64,000 bases of DNA from Diplonema japonicum (taxonomy: Eukaryota > Euglenozoa > Diplonemea > Diplonemida > Diplonemidae): positions 372,001 to 436,000 of the forward strand of contig OZ025648.1 of NCBI GenBank assembly GCA_964019335.1, written 5' to 3'. Shown one piece after another: positions 8,861 to 19,857 of this stretch (positions are counted from its first letter, which is position 1; every line of letters starts with the position of its first letter). Below the pieces are notes generated by a model. The model saw only the letters and a list, made by a program, of their open reading frames with translations, searched no databases and was not told where the DNA came from. A program made the translations under genes and the position numbers.

Positions 8861-9437
8861 TTTTTTTGTTATTTTCTTTTTTTTGCTTTTTTACTCCCTT
8901 TTTTTTGAAATCGGTTGTCGTCAAAGAATCGACAAAGTAATTGTAAAAAAAAAAAAAAAAGAAAAAAAAAAAAAAAAGAAATCGTTAATACAGACAGGAG
9001 AAACCAGGGGAGGGGGGTCGTTTTGCAGAAGGCCGAGTGCTTTGGTACGGAGGGGGGAAAATATATACCCTCTCGGAGCCAGACTGACTTGTTTTTTTTT
9101 TTTTTTGCTCCCTCTTTTTCCCCCCTCCCCCCCCCCCCCCCATTTGTGTTTCTCTCTAAAACAGAAAAAATAAAAATTTGCACAATAAATTGGTATAAAA
9201 AAAGGGGGGGGAAGGATATGGTATTCTTTTTCGTTTCTTTTTCTATTCATTTCCTTGGGACAGTTTATTCTTTTTTTTTCGTGGGGGGGTGAGAGTAAAG
9301 AAAAAAAAGAAAAGAGCCACAGGCCAACAGATCATTGCGCATTATTTTTCATTTCTATTTTTTAATTTCTTTTGCGGAGAATTTTATCTGAAAAACCGTA
9401 CGACGTTGGGGGGGGGGAGAAAAAAACACAAGTACTA
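8861..9437. other. Intergenic spacer, homopolymer-rich
   Basis: No gene. It contains two adjacent A-runs (about 8944-8980), a C-run (about 9127-9141) and G-runs. Nothing else stands out. Confidence 0.75.
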
Positions 9438-12098
9438 CTACAAAGGTTTTACAATGGGAGCACCAGAAGGGTCTTCAAGGGAAAGCCAGCCCGCAACAGG
9501 CGAGGTAACATACAGGCGACGGCCCGAACGAGAAGTAACGATGATCTTAGTGCCTTCTATGAGGGTAGTGACCTTGGGGGAGGCAAGATCCTGCTGCTCC
9601 CGTACAATGGCTCCCTGAAGCCCTACGACAAGATACGGCTCTCTGGGTGAAGTGTAGACAGCTCGCGTTGAACTGCTGGCGAGGGATGGGGGAGGCTCCT
9701 GTCCCCGGTTGCTCCGTGTTGCAGGGGACGTCCCTCGCACCCACGTTCCACTTGTCGTCATCCTCCCAGGTGATCCTGTCCTCTGTGAAGGCGGCACTGC
9801 TCTCGGCGACCCCCTTGGCGAGGCTGTTCTAAGAACCGAGACAGGTGTCTCATACTTTGCCACCAAGCTCCTCACTGACGGCTGAGTTGGGAACCCGCTT
9901 GACATCCTCCGAGGTGTCCTCCCCCCTGGCCCCCCAGGTCCCCCTAGCATCGCTTCCTGCGCATAACTTTTCTTCGGTGTCATGTCAGACACTTCGCTGC
10001 TCGTGTACTGCGATCTCGGAGCTGGATATACAGCTACACTCTGGGCAACACTCTGAGCAACACTCTGGGGTGGTGTGTCATGTCTCACCTTCGGGTACGG
10101 CTCAACAGTCTGCGTGGACTGTTCATCCTTTCGGAACGAAGGATGCCCCACAGTGGCGTTGTCATCAGGGTGGTGCTTCTCGACAGGAGGTGTCACGTCG
10201 GGGAGGGGAGGAGGCTTGCGGTAGTGGTCTCTGTTGCAATCCCCGCTGTGGTGGTATGCACTGCTGCTGCTATTGAAACTGCTCTTGCGGCTTGCCTCTT
10301 CAGGCTGCCGTGTGGAGTTTTTGCTGCGCTTGCTGTCTTGCTTTTTCTCCTCGTACCGTGCGGAGCTCTTGCTATACTTTTCAACTTCCACATCCCAGTC
10401 GGCGGGCGCCGGGGACTTGGAGCGCACCTCCCTTGGTGGTGAGGCTTCCTTGACCATCTCTCTTGGCGGCGAGGCTTCTTTGAACATCTCCCGTAGCGGG
10501 GGTTGTGACTTGACGTACATGTCAGACGGCGCTTGGGACTTGCTGCGGGGCGTGACGGGGGGCGGTGAGGGCGAGGGCTCCTTCACATGTCTTCTGGATT
10601 GGGCAATTTTGCTGCGTCCTGCGGGTGCTTGTTCTTTCGAGTAATTCCCCCTTGTGGGTTGGGGGGTTTTATCTCGGGGGCTGTTGCGGTGTTTCATCTC
10701 CTTCAGCAAGGGGCCAGCCCTGATGGGCGTGTTGCCAGACGCAGAAGACTGCATAGAGCTCCTGAGGTCGAGCACACCGCTGTCGAAGTTGGAAGTGCGT
10801 GTCTGCGTCGCAGTGTAGGTGTCAGTGTAGCTCTCACTGCTGTACCCACTACCATAACTGGTGGTCCGTGTCCTGCTTGTCTTCGAGGTGCGTGTGGCAC
10901 TCGTCATGCTATCGTACCGTCTGTCTCTATCTCTGTCTCTGTCCTTATCCTTGTCTCTATCCCTATACCTATCCCTGTCTCTTTCTCCGTACTCCTCCCT
11001 GTCCCTATCCCAATCTCTATCCTTATCTCTGTCTCGCTTTCTGTCCCTATCCCTGTCGTGTGTTTCGTACCTTTCCCAATCTTTATATTTATCTCTCTGT
11101 TGATGTTTACTTCTGTCGCCATCGTGGTACGTGCTTTCGGTGTAGCTGCTGGTGTCCGAATAACTGCTATATTTTCCGCTTCGATCGTTGCTTCTCGCCT
11201 TGTCGTCATCCTTACCCTTCTTGCCCCTGTCGCGGTCCCTGACACCGTGGTTGTAGTCGTAGCCCTCGGTGTTCCTGTTCTCCTTCCGATCATAGATGAA
11301 CTGGGTACCCTCACACTCTTTCTTTTGAATAGGAGACATAATGTTCTGCCGCTCGTAGAAGAGCTCACCGTCGAGGTTCTTTTGGTGGAGTCGGAGCTTG
11401 TCAAGAGTGGTGTTGCCGAGTATAGGGTCAAGGGTAGCATGTGGCCGACAACGAGAGCCCTTCAACATGTAAAGAACAGTACGAGTGTCGAACTTATCCT
11501 GATACTCTTCAGTAGCGTTGGCAAGAGGGAACGTCGCATTGACGACAGTACGGAAAGTAAAATGCGACTCAAGTGAGTCAGAGCAGATAGCTATGCGGAC
11601 GGCAACACGGCGGGACTCAGCGTGCGTGGGCGAGACACCTCCTATTTTAATATCATCGAAGGATACTCCATCTGCTGATATTGCATTTATAATGTCATCC
11701 TTCAAAGCTTCGGCAAAACGCTGTTGAAATGAAACGGAAGCATGTTTGTAGTCACCTGTCCGCACGCCATCAATGATGATGACAGCTTCATATATGTAAA
11801 ATTCTGAATCTTGCGGTTCGATAAATGTTGTTCTCAAGCTGGATCGGTTCCTCGGTTCGTCTCTGTAAGAGTCGTTCAAGATGCTTCTCGGGGGTGTTCT
11901 ATTGGGGGACGTGGGGGACATCAACGGGACGCTGCTCACCTCCAGGTCGACCTCTTCCCTCGCCTCCCTCCTCCCCTTCGGGAGGAGCGCGTTTTTCTCC
12001 CATGCTATGATCCCCTCTGGCTTGTCGCCTTTTCCCCAGTACCCGTCCCATCCCCAGTCGTTGTTGTCGCCGCTGAACACATTCGTATCGAAACCCAT
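9438..12098 (-). CDS. Large Arg/Asp-repeat protein with C-terminal SH3-like motif, unknown
   Basis: An 886-residue, intronless protein. An N-terminal folded region (about 90-230) contains SFQQRFAEALKDDI, a pattern seen in SEA-like folds, but without a clear family. It is followed by a long RD/RE/KD-rich low-complexity block (about 290-400, many alternating Arg-Asp pairs), a Ser/Thr/Tyr-rich stretch, Pro/Ser-rich segments with repeated PPREMVKEAS units, and a C-terminal segment of about 60 residues. In that segment the pattern EGTKIIVTSRSGRRLYVTSP..GWLS resembles bacterial-type SH3 repeats. No signal peptide or membrane helix. RD-rich stretches are known from splicing factors, but nothing else here supports RNA binding. 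Confidence 0.75.
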   Translation of the reverse strand: MGFDTNVFSGDNNDWGWDGYWGKGDKPEGIIAWEKNALLPKGRREAREEVDLEVSSVPLMSPTSPNRTPPRSILNDSYRDEPRNRSSLRTTFIEPQDSEFYIYEAVIIIDGVRTGDYKHASVSFQQRFAEALKDDIINAISADGVSFDDIKIGGVSPTHAESRRVAVRIAICSDSLESHFTFRTVVNATFPLANATEEYQDKFDTRTVLYMLKGSRCRPHATLDPILGNTTLDKLRLHQKNLDGELFYERQNIMSPIQKKECEGTQFIYDRKENRNTEGYDYNHGVRDRDRGKKGKDDDKARSNDRSGKYSSYSDTSSYTESTYHDGDRSKHQQRDKYKDWERYETHDRDRDRKRDRDKDRDWDRDREEYGERDRDRYRDRDKDKDRDRDRDRRYDSMTSATRTSKTSRTRTTSYGSGYSSESYTDTYTATQTRTSNFDSGVLDLRSSMQSSASGNTPIRAGPLLKEMKHRNSPRDKTPQPTRGNYSKEQAPAGRSKIAQSRRHVKEPSPSPPPVTPRSKSQAPSDMYVKSQPPLREMFKEASPPREMVKEASPPREVRSKSPAPADWDVEVEKYSKSSARYEEKKQDSKRSKNSTRQPEEASRKSSFNSSSSAYHHSGDCNRDHYRKPPPLPDVTPPVEKHHPDDNATVGHPSFRKDEQSTQTVEPYPKVRHDTPPQSVAQSVAQSVAVYPAPRSQYTSSEVSDMTPKKSYAQEAMLGGPGGPGGRTPRRMSSGFPTQPSVRSLVAKYETPVSVLRTASPRGSPRAVPPSQRTGSPGRMTTSGTWVRGTSPATRSNRGQEPPPSLASSSTRAVYTSPREPYLVVGLQGAIVREQQDLASPKVTTLIEGTKIIVTSRSGRRLYVTSPVAGWLSLEDPSGAPIVKPL

Positions 12099-12511
12099 AA
12101 GAGGGGGTTTTTTTTTTCTTTTATTCCTCTTTGAAAGAAGGTTTCTCTCACACGTCCATCAAGGAAAGGGGGGAGGTGTCGTTTTGTTCCTTTTTTTGTG
12201 GTTTTTTTTTTTTTTAAAATGAAGTTGAACAACAGCAAAAGAAGAATTTAAAACGTTCGCTACAGGTTTTTTGGAAAAAAAAAAGATAAGTCCCCCCCCC
12301 CCCCCCCCGTCATTTTTGTTAAGAAAAAAAGAAGAATCTCTACTCACAGAGGTGACTGCGAAAAAAAAAAAAAAAAAGAAGGAACATCTTTCCACGCAAG
12401 TTGTGCCTGACTGACCGTGTAAAGCCGGAAACATGTAAAGGAAAAAAGAAGAGAAAGAGAAAAAACGGGGGGGGGGGGTGGGGGGGAGCGCAAAGAGGGA
12501 AATCTGTCCAT
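12099..12511. other. Intergenic spacer
   Basis: No gene. It contains C-, G- and A-runs (for example C at 12294-12308), and none of the ORFs looks real. Confidence 0.75.
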
Positions 12512-14809
12512 TCATGCTTCATTAATATGCGGACTGTACTTCGCGTATAGCTCCGATGAGATTTCGTGCGTGTCGCCGACGGGAATAGTGCTGAACACCG
12601 CGGTGTCTCTCCACTGATGGTACCATGAGATGAGGTCCTCGTGGAAGGCGGTCTGGTTGAAGGCTGAGTGGTTTAGAATAGAGGCGATTTTGTGAGAGGT
12701 GAAAATAGTCCATTTTTTCGCGTGATAGGCAGACATCAGCCCCGCCCACTGCTTGGTAGCGTAATCGACAAGACCAGGGAGGTTGACGTCAGGCCCATTG
12801 GGATCGTCGGCGGCCGGGAAGGTGTACCCCCACAAGGTGACCTGTTCCACAGCGTTGAAATTCATCAGCGCTGTCATTTTTGCGTCGCCGTTCCCGCACT
12901 GCCTGGCCGCCTGCACCCACTCCCCCATCATGAAGGTCTCCACTGTGTTCAATATCTTCTCAGCATCGTTCAAGACGTCGACCATTTCATCGCACCCTTC
13001 TTGTATCCCCTGCGCGTCCCCCGCCACAATGCTCACATTCATCTTCTTCCACACCGCACTGCTGTACTTCCCCAACGCCTGCCTAGTCACATCCACAAGA
13101 TCGTGTCTGTACGTAAGACCGTTTTGTGTGCCTTCTAACATGAGCCCCCATGCATTCACAAACTCGCTTTGGTTGTACCAAATAGTTGGCTGTAATCTGT
13201 CCCATGGGGAGCTGTAAGGGATTGCTGTGTATGCGTCCTTTGAGACGAAGATGTTGTATCCGGGAAAGTTGTACACTGTGTTCATCAGAATGGTCCAAGC
13301 CTTGTTCAGCGATGGGGACTGTTCTGCGTATCTCCGTTGAGCGTAGCGAGCGGCCCACGTCGGGAGGTCCGGCGACGTTGTGCGGTAAGCCATTTCGTTC
13401 ATGAGCTCGTAGATCATTGCATTCTGGTTGATGCCCTCCATCGTCAGCCCCGTCCCAACCATCGTGCTGTTTACAGCCGCTGTGACCGGGTTCCTCGAGA
13501 CGCTCAGTGCGTCGCCCCACATTCCGTTGTTCCCACCAAAATCGTGCAACATGCACCAAATGAACGTCGACCCGTAGTACGACTGCGTTGCCTTCCACAT
13601 CGGGGTCTCTTCCGCCATGAGGTCCAGTAGAATGAGGTTCCCCTTCGGTACCGCAGACACCCACCCGTACATGTACGACTGCTTTGTCCCGAACAGCCAT
13701 GACCACGTCTGGTACACCCATTTGGCGTCGGGGTCGGTGCGGATCATCCCGTTGTAAGCTGCTCTTGAATGGTTGAACGCCTCCATGTCCATTGTAGGCA
13801 AAGCACCGTTCTCGAGGGGTTCGGGCAGTTTCGTTTCGCTCAGCTTGTCGTTGGCGTACCACGGTGCCATGGCGGTCGTGAAGTCACCGTCTGCAGCGTA
13901 GTAGTGGTCGGTGCCGAAGTCAGCAATGACAGTCTTCATGACGAGATCGGCAGTCTTGTTGAACAATGGGTCCATCGCGTCCATCCATGCCATGCAGCCG
14001 TACTTCTTTGAGAGGGGTGTGGGACACGTCCCAACCCTAGACACGTTCGCAGCGGGGAACAGCGTCACGAAAGCATTCGGAACGTTGCCTTGGAAGGCGG
14101 GGAGCACGGGTTTCATGCCGAACTCACGCATAAGCGGCAAGATTTGACGCTGGAGCTCCCATTGCGAGTCGATCCATTCCTGTGGAAGGGGCCCGCCCCA
14201 CGCAAGAAGGTTCTGCCCACGCCCCCAAGCGAGGAACGCAGGTCCAGGGAAAAACCCAGCAAGCTCTTCATCCGTCACACCCATCTGGTTGTACACCTTT
14301 TGGTAAACCTTCTCTTGACCCGTGTACGCGAGAGGGAGGTTCACCCCGTTCAAAGCCATCCAATCAATCTCTCTTACCCAATCGGAAAAGGTGTACCACA
14401 CAAAAGAGTAACTGAAGGTGCAGACGTTGGCATAATAATGAAGATCGTGGGCTCGGTTGACATGGACAAGGGGTGTGTCGGGCAGGGGCGCGGAGAGGGA
14501 CAACTGGTTTCCGCCGGTCCCCTTCCACGAAATGCTGCTGTTGGTGACGTACTTTAAGTAGTGGTTCAAGGCCATGGAAAGCTCGACCCCTGAGGTTCCT
14601 GTAAGGGCTACTTTGCCTCCTTGAGCGGAGTACCCGAAGCACAACGACTTGCCTTCTCCACAAGCGGTTTTGTCTACCAACTGCAGAGTGAAGTCTGCCC
14701 CCATTCCGGGAAGCAGCCTGTCGATCAAACCTTCTACTGCGGCGGTCTGATCAGCCCCGGTCGCAGCTGCCATCAAAAGCACTGCAATTGCTGTGCGTGT
14801 GATGGGCAT
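12512..14809 (-). CDS. NAGLU: Alpha-N-acetylglucosaminidase, GH89 (NAGLU-like)
   Basis: A 765-residue protein with an N-terminal signal peptide (about 1-19), full-length compared with NAGLU. GH89 enzymes remove terminal alpha-N-acetylglucosamine from heparan-type glycans in lysosomes. Family motifs are clear: FVWYTFSDWVREIDWMALNG, GVNLPLAYTGQEKVYQKV, PAFLAWGRGQNLLAWGGPLP, FIWCMLHDFGGNNGMWG and MVGTGLTMEGINQNAMIYEL with conserved Glu458 and Glu472. The segment equivalent to the human ADTFNEM motif, which holds the proposed acid/base Glu, reads AADGDFTTAM (about 305-314) and has no Glu. Catalysis may therefore be altered or lost. Several N-glycosylation sequons fit a secretory route. No introns. 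Confidence 0.93.
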   Translation of the reverse strand: MPITRTAIAVLLMAAATGADQTAAVEGLIDRLLPGMGADFTLQLVDKTACGEGKSLCFGYSAQGGKVALTGTSGVELSMALNHYLKYVTNSSISWKGTGGNQLSLSAPLPDTPLVHVNRAHDLHYYANVCTFSYSFVWYTFSDWVREIDWMALNGVNLPLAYTGQEKVYQKVYNQMGVTDEELAGFFPGPAFLAWGRGQNLLAWGGPLPQEWIDSQWELQRQILPLMREFGMKPVLPAFQGNVPNAFVTLFPAANVSRVGTCPTPLSKKYGCMAWMDAMDPLFNKTADLVMKTVIADFGTDHYYAADGDFTTAMAPWYANDKLSETKLPEPLENGALPTMDMEAFNHSRAAYNGMIRTDPDAKWVYQTWSWLFGTKQSYMYGWVSAVPKGNLILLDLMAEETPMWKATQSYYGSTFIWCMLHDFGGNNGMWGDALSVSRNPVTAAVNSTMVGTGLTMEGINQNAMIYELMNEMAYRTTSPDLPTWAARYAQRRYAEQSPSLNKAWTILMNTVYNFPGYNIFVSKDAYTAIPYSSPWDRLQPTIWYNQSEFVNAWGLMLEGTQNGLTYRHDLVDVTRQALGKYSSAVWKKMNVSIVAGDAQGIQEGCDEMVDVLNDAEKILNTVETFMMGEWVQAARQCGNGDAKMTALMNFNAVEQVTLWGYTFPAADDPNGPDVNLPGLVDYATKQWAGLMSAYHAKKWTIFTSHKIASILNHSAFNQTAFHEDLISWYHQWRDTAVFSTIPVGDTHEISSELYAKYSPHINEA

Positions 14810-15016
14810 GTTTTATTTTCCCCCTCTTTCTTTTGTTCAGAGATGGTGGTGAAAGGAGGGTGAGGAAAAAAGAATAATTAATGCAGAAACTGAAATAATT
14901 AAAATGGGGGGGGGGAAGGGAAACGAAAAGGAATCCATTTTAGTTCCCCACCCCCCTACCCCACCCCCCATACCTATGCCCCGAACCTTAACGTAATAGT
15001 ATAGAAAGAAAAAGAG

Positions 15017-15056
<40 letters not shown>

Positions 15057-15123
15057 AGAATCGCAGAAATTCTCCCATTCTTCTTTTTGTTTTGCCTCTT
15101 GGTTTTAAAAAAAACAAAAAAGA
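14810..15123. other. Intergenic spacer with A-tract
   Basis: No gene. A run of about 37 A lies at 15019-15055, preceded by C-rich sequence. On the minus strand this is a long T-tract downstream of NAGLU's upstream neighbour. Confidence 0.7.
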
Positions 15124-15630
15124 CTAAAGGTGTTCTACCTCAGGAGGTGTCCTTATGTCATCAGGGGGTGTTTTCGGGGTTTCCGGTGTCCGTACCTCAT
15201 CGGGGCCAAGCTCGGGTTGCTCTTCTTTCCCCTTCTCCTGCTCTTCCTCCTCCTCTTCCTCCTCCTCGCTCTGTTGGGTGGGTTGTGGTTGTGGTTGTAG
15301 TTGCTGTTGTGATGCGACATCCGAGCCTCCTTGGTCCTCCTTTTCTGTTTGCTCCTCCTCGTCGTCCTGAGCATCCTCCTGAATGCTTTGCTTGGCCCCG
15401 GGACCATGCCACCTTCGCTCTTCTGATTGCTGTGCAACTAACTCATTCCCACGTACTCTACCAGACGGTCGGATAATGAGGCGTTCTTCAACCGGAGGAA
15501 GCGCAGAGGTTTGAGGCCCCTCAACTGCACCCATTGCAAACTTCGACACCATACTAGGCGGGGAGTGGTGTATTGTGTTTGGCAGCGAAGGGCGTGGTAC
15601 GCTTCCACCGTCCGTTGTGAAAGTAGGCTG

Positions 15631-15663
<33 letters not shown>

Positions 15664-17547
15664 TTGGCTTACCTGAGCGGGAATTTTCGGACACTCTTCT
15701 TCCCTCACATCCGGTTTGATCAGCCCCGTTTCCATGAAGTACGCTGTATGCCCAGACACAAAAAGCACCAAGAACATCCCTCCAACAATGAAGCTCAAAA
15801 CCTTAGTATACTGCTCTGTATCTTCCGTGTTTACTGTAAGTGCCTCATCTGAAGCATCGGTGACGCCGCCCTCTGTAACGTTGAAGTTAAGTGATCCAGA
15901 GACTCTGTCGGGCTGTAACGGGGTTAGAACAAGTCGAAGGTAGGAAGAGGAAAGGTTTACAGGCGTGAGGTACAGCTTTTCAAGAGTTAGATAAATGAGA
16001 GGGGTCACGGGGACACAAACTATCGATGTCTCACCATCGCAACAAAAAACTTCCAAGGAGATGGGGAATGTAGACCAAACGGAGAGAATCGGAGCGTCGT
16101 ACTTGTGCACAGGGTACATCATCCATGAAGGGTACGAACAGTTGGACAATTCCCACCAGTTTTCATTGCGAAGCTGCCCGCAATTGGTAGTGTTATCGAT
16201 GTGGGATGGCACACTGCACCTTGCTTGGTTTGCAACCGTATCAGTGCAGATGCCTTCTTTGCTGACGATTCCTCCTGTTTCTCCGCATTCTGTTTCGTCC
16301 AAGGGCCTTAAAGACCCTTGACAAATCTCGTCACCGCTTGTAACCCATTCCAACGGCAGCTTCTCCAAAACTATTCTGTCCCAACATTGATAAAACTCAG
16401 ACGGAACGAATGAATCCGTTGTGTTAACCAAACCTGATATCAGTGTGTTAACGGTACATTCTGAAGTGTCTGGATCCCACCCTATAGAAACACAGGTTTG
16501 TTTATTCAAACAGATCTCCTTACACCTCACGAGATCCACCCCGGTTGACATTGTTGTCCTAAGCATCGAGCCAGACACAACTGTCCCCTCTGAACATGGT
16601 TTAAACACAACCCCGGTTTCCGTGTATGCGAAGTGCTCAGGAGGGGAAATCATGTATTGATGCTCGACAATGTCGTGAACGCTTGGGTCTGTCTCTGTTG
16701 CGATGGGTGTGCTGCGGTCGACGTTGGGTATTTCTATTGTGGAGGCACGAAGCACACCGTCGATATAAATGTGTATTGTGGTGGACGTGGTGTTCAGAAG
16801 GATCAGAAATGAAGTTTCTTTTGAGAAGTCAAGCCCTGTGAGATGTATTTTGTTCTTGGTCCTCCAATGGACGGACACACTCCCCGTCGCCGATCTGTTG
16901 TAAAAAGGATCGTGAAGATAAACCTCATAAACAGAGTTGTACACAATTCGAACCTCGCTGGGAGGGGAGGCAACGGTGCAGTTGGCAACGGGGTTTTGAA
17001 GGGTAGTGATGGGATATGTTTGTGCAAGGTAACGGGTTACATTTCCAGGAAGTTCCAACCCTGCTTGGGACCATGAGAATGTAACCGATTGGGGTATATA
17101 ACTGTCGTTCGGTATACGCGAGAGAGCTGTAACCGGTTTTCTGCAAACGGGCCGCAGTTCGATTTGACAGTTTTCCGTCGTTATCTTGGGTGACACCTCC
17201 GTGACGCTCATTGCCATTTTTACACATTTTTCACCTTTGTCGCGTGTCTCCTGTTCTATGAGATTTCTTGGATCGCCTAACGTCCCGTCAGTCCATACCC
17301 ATGTGCCTTCGGAGTCAACTTTTCCAGCTACCCAGACGTCCCCCTTGCCTATGAGGAGCTGTTCCCCTATTAAGTCTAATTCCTTTCGGGAGCCTACTCC
17401 CGTGAAAATCTGTCCCTCCCCGTTGCATGTTTGGCTGCCCCATTGTGTTGCCTCGGAGCCCAGGCCGAAACACCACGCACCGCCATTGAGAGAGACCCAC
17501 CCGTCCTGACACTTGCAAAGAACAGCGCTTAAAAGCAACCATAGCAT
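15124..17547 (-). CDS. C-type-lectin/PAN-like type I membrane protein
   Basis: Two exons: 17547-15673 and 15627-15124, giving 792 residues. The 45-nt intron 15628-15672 (GTAAGC...GCAG) is mostly a poly-A run, is stop-free and is a multiple of three, so an unspliced reading shows a false poly-Lys insert. A signal peptide is followed by a C-type-lectin-like domain (about 14-137; WVSLNGGAWCFG, WVWTDGT). Next is a region with a PA14-like look (VSVHWRTKNKIHLTGLDFSK), then a PAN/apple-like Cys stretch (VRCKEICLNKQTCVSIGW). A transmembrane helix (SFIVGGMFLVLFVSGHTAYF, about 592-611) and a long acidic, Gln/Glu/Pro-rich cytoplasmic tail end the protein. Probably a surface adhesion or receptor protein; the ligand is unknown. 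Confidence 0.8.
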
Positions 17548-18384
17548 CCCTCCCCCCTCCCTTTTTAATTAAAAATTTTTTTTGTGTTTTGGGGGAACAA
17601 AAAAAATCGAGGGAAAAAAAAAAAAATCGGGACCGGAAAGAAGAAGGAAAGAGGGGAAGAAGAAGAGGGAAACAGTGAAGACTTTGTTTTGTGTTTTTTT
17701 TTTTTTTTTCCTCTTTTTTTTTCCCCTCCTTTAAGAGGAGCAAAGGAGCAGAGGAGGGGGGGGGGGGGGGGGAGGTGATAAAGCAGATAATCTTTTTTTT
17801 TCTCTCGTTTTTTTTTTTTCGTTCTCTTGGTTTTTTTTTTTTTTTTTTTCTTTCTTTTCTCTTTTTTTTTTTCGCTTTCAAGCGTTCCGCTGGAAGGGAG
17901 GTTGGCGAACGCATGATACCCTGACTTTTTTTTTCTCCCCCCCCTTTCCTGAAAAAAAAAAAAATACAAGACAATAATATTCCCCACTTTTTTTTTTCCC
18001 ACCGCTAAAGAATCAAGTAAAAAAAAATCGTACAACGGAGAATGAAAAAAAAAAAAAAAAAAAAAAGAAGGAAGAAGAGGGGAAAGAAAAACAGAAAGGA
18101 GGAAATTGGGACAGTCCTTTTTCTTTTTTTTAAAATTTAGGGGAACAACCACAACACACAAGCTGTTTCTTTTAAAAAAAAAAACTTTTTTTTTCATAAA
18201 CCTTTCCCCCCTCTTCCCCTTTTTTTTTCTCCATTTTTTTCCCACTGCGCAAACAAAAAAAAGGGGGGGGGGGAAAGGGAACCACCTATAACATAAGAAT
18301 TTGCAAAAAACACGGTTACGGGAACACCACCACCCGAAGTACGCAAGAAAGAAGAAAAAGAAAAAAATAAAATGGAGAAAGGCC
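17548..18384. other. Intergenic spacer, extreme homopolymer content
   Basis: No gene. It is made of T-, A- and G-runs. ORFs here are Lys- or Phe-rich artefacts. Confidence 0.8.
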
Positions 18385-18629
18385 TTACACAGGGGGGGCA
18401 ACTGGCAGCGACACCTTGGTGGTATTGGGTGTTTTCCTCCAGAGAGTGATTTCCTGCTGCTTGTAATACCGCCTATTGATTTTTTTTTCTTCTTTTTTTT
18501 TTCTTCCCTGTACACACCTATCGTTTTCATCCATCAGAACTAAGTTCAAATAGTATTTTACTGAAAATTTATCCTCCACCTGCTTGTAAGTGGGTGTTAG
18601 CTTAAAAGGGCTGAGAAAAAATCGGACCT

Positions 18630-18669
<40 letters not shown>

Positions 18670-19574
18670 ATGATAGCAAGCTTAATCCTCCCTCATACAG
18701 GAATAGTCTCCCCCGCTACTGGGTGCCCATCCATAACTTCGTACTTGGCCATAGTATCATGTTCGTGATACGAGCCTGGGTTTTTTTTTTTTTTTTTTTT
18801 TTTTTTTTCTTTCTTTTTTTTTTTTTTCCTACCTGAAGTTTCTCTCTTAAGGAGGGAGAGCTCCATATATTTGATGCGAATCTTCACCAGAAGAAAGAAG
18901 ATTTTACCAAGAACCACATCTTGGAGGTGGTAACTGTGTTTTGTTTGTATATTGCGTCACCTCCCCCCCTCCTACACATACTTCCTTCTGTTGTATTCAA
19001 ACTCTATGTGCAAGGCATCCTTCAAACCGACTTCCATTTTGATACCAGAGGCTGTAGAAGCAGTGGCTTGGGGGTTTTGAACCCAAATCTCTTGTTCTTC
19101 GACGATGTCGGGAGTGTAAGGGCGCTTGATGGTCACGCGGAGAAAGTACCGTACTTGGGAAGTTATACCGTTGTATGATTCATGGGGTTTTGCCACCGGG
19201 TTTGGAAATTTGTATTCTAATACCTTGACATCCTCTATGTTTAGGTTTTGGCCTGTAGGGGCCTTTTCGAGATCGAGGGCGCCGTAGGAGAACTGTTTGC
19301 ACTGCCTGTTTTCAGGGGTAATCGTGTTCAGCTGCCCTACAAACTCCATGCGCAGCTCGGTGTAGTCCACCACCTCCCCGGGGTCGGTTGTAATCACAAT
19401 CTCCCCGGAAATTTCTTCCTTGTGGGAAAAAACGTAAAGCGTCGAAACGTCTTTCGAACCGCCACCGTGGTGCCAAGGGGGCACCAGTACTCTTCTCCTT
19501 GTCCCTGCGTCTTCAAATGTCACATTTATGTCCACTCCTGTCCCGAAACCTAAGATCTGCCCTCTCGCAAACAT
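18385..19574 (-). CDS. VPS26: VPS26, retromer subunit
   Basis: Five exons: 19574-18982, 18933-18833, 18775-18699, 18627-18518 and 18472-18385; introns of 48, 57, 71 and 45 nt. Phases 2, 1, 0 and 2 join cleanly into 322 residues, close to the about 327 of animal VPS26A. The arrestin-like fold is recognisable by KPHESYNGITSQVRYFLRV, IKMEVGLKDALHIEFEYN, HEHDTMAKYEVMDGHPVAGE, VEDKFSVKYYLNLVLMDEND and RRYYKQQEITLWRKTP. VPS26 binds VPS35 and sorting nexins in the retromer coat, which returns cargo from endosomes to the Golgi or plasma membrane. Without splicing the gene looks like three disconnected ORFs with false poly-Lys insertions. The ATG follows an A-rich leader. Confidence 0.95.
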
Positions 19575-19857
19575 TTTTTTTTTTTAACCAACCCCCGCCT
19601 CCCTCCTCGCCTAACAAAAAAAACTTTTTTTTTAATTCTCTCGTAAAATCGAGAAAAAAAAAGGGGGGGGGGGGAAATAGACACTGTAAAAAAAGGGAAA
19701 TGATTTTTCTTCTTCTTTTTTCCATTGGATGCTATTAAAAAAAAAAAAAAAATGCGGGCTTTAAAAAACCATCTAAACAGGGAAAAGAGGGGGGGATCGT
19801 CTCCTTCTTTTTTTTCGCCCTCTTTTTTTTTTTTTTTTTTTTTCCGAATCGTCCTGA

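Noticed and set aside
10587-11576. 329-codon plus-strand ORF opposite the RD-rich gene
   Set aside because: Arg-Asp repeats on one strand give Ser/Val/Leu-Ser repeats on the other, so this is a shadow.
17565-18530. 321-codon Lys/Phe-rich minus ORF next to VPS26
   Set aside because: It is translated homopolymer spacer plus VPS26 intron sequence.
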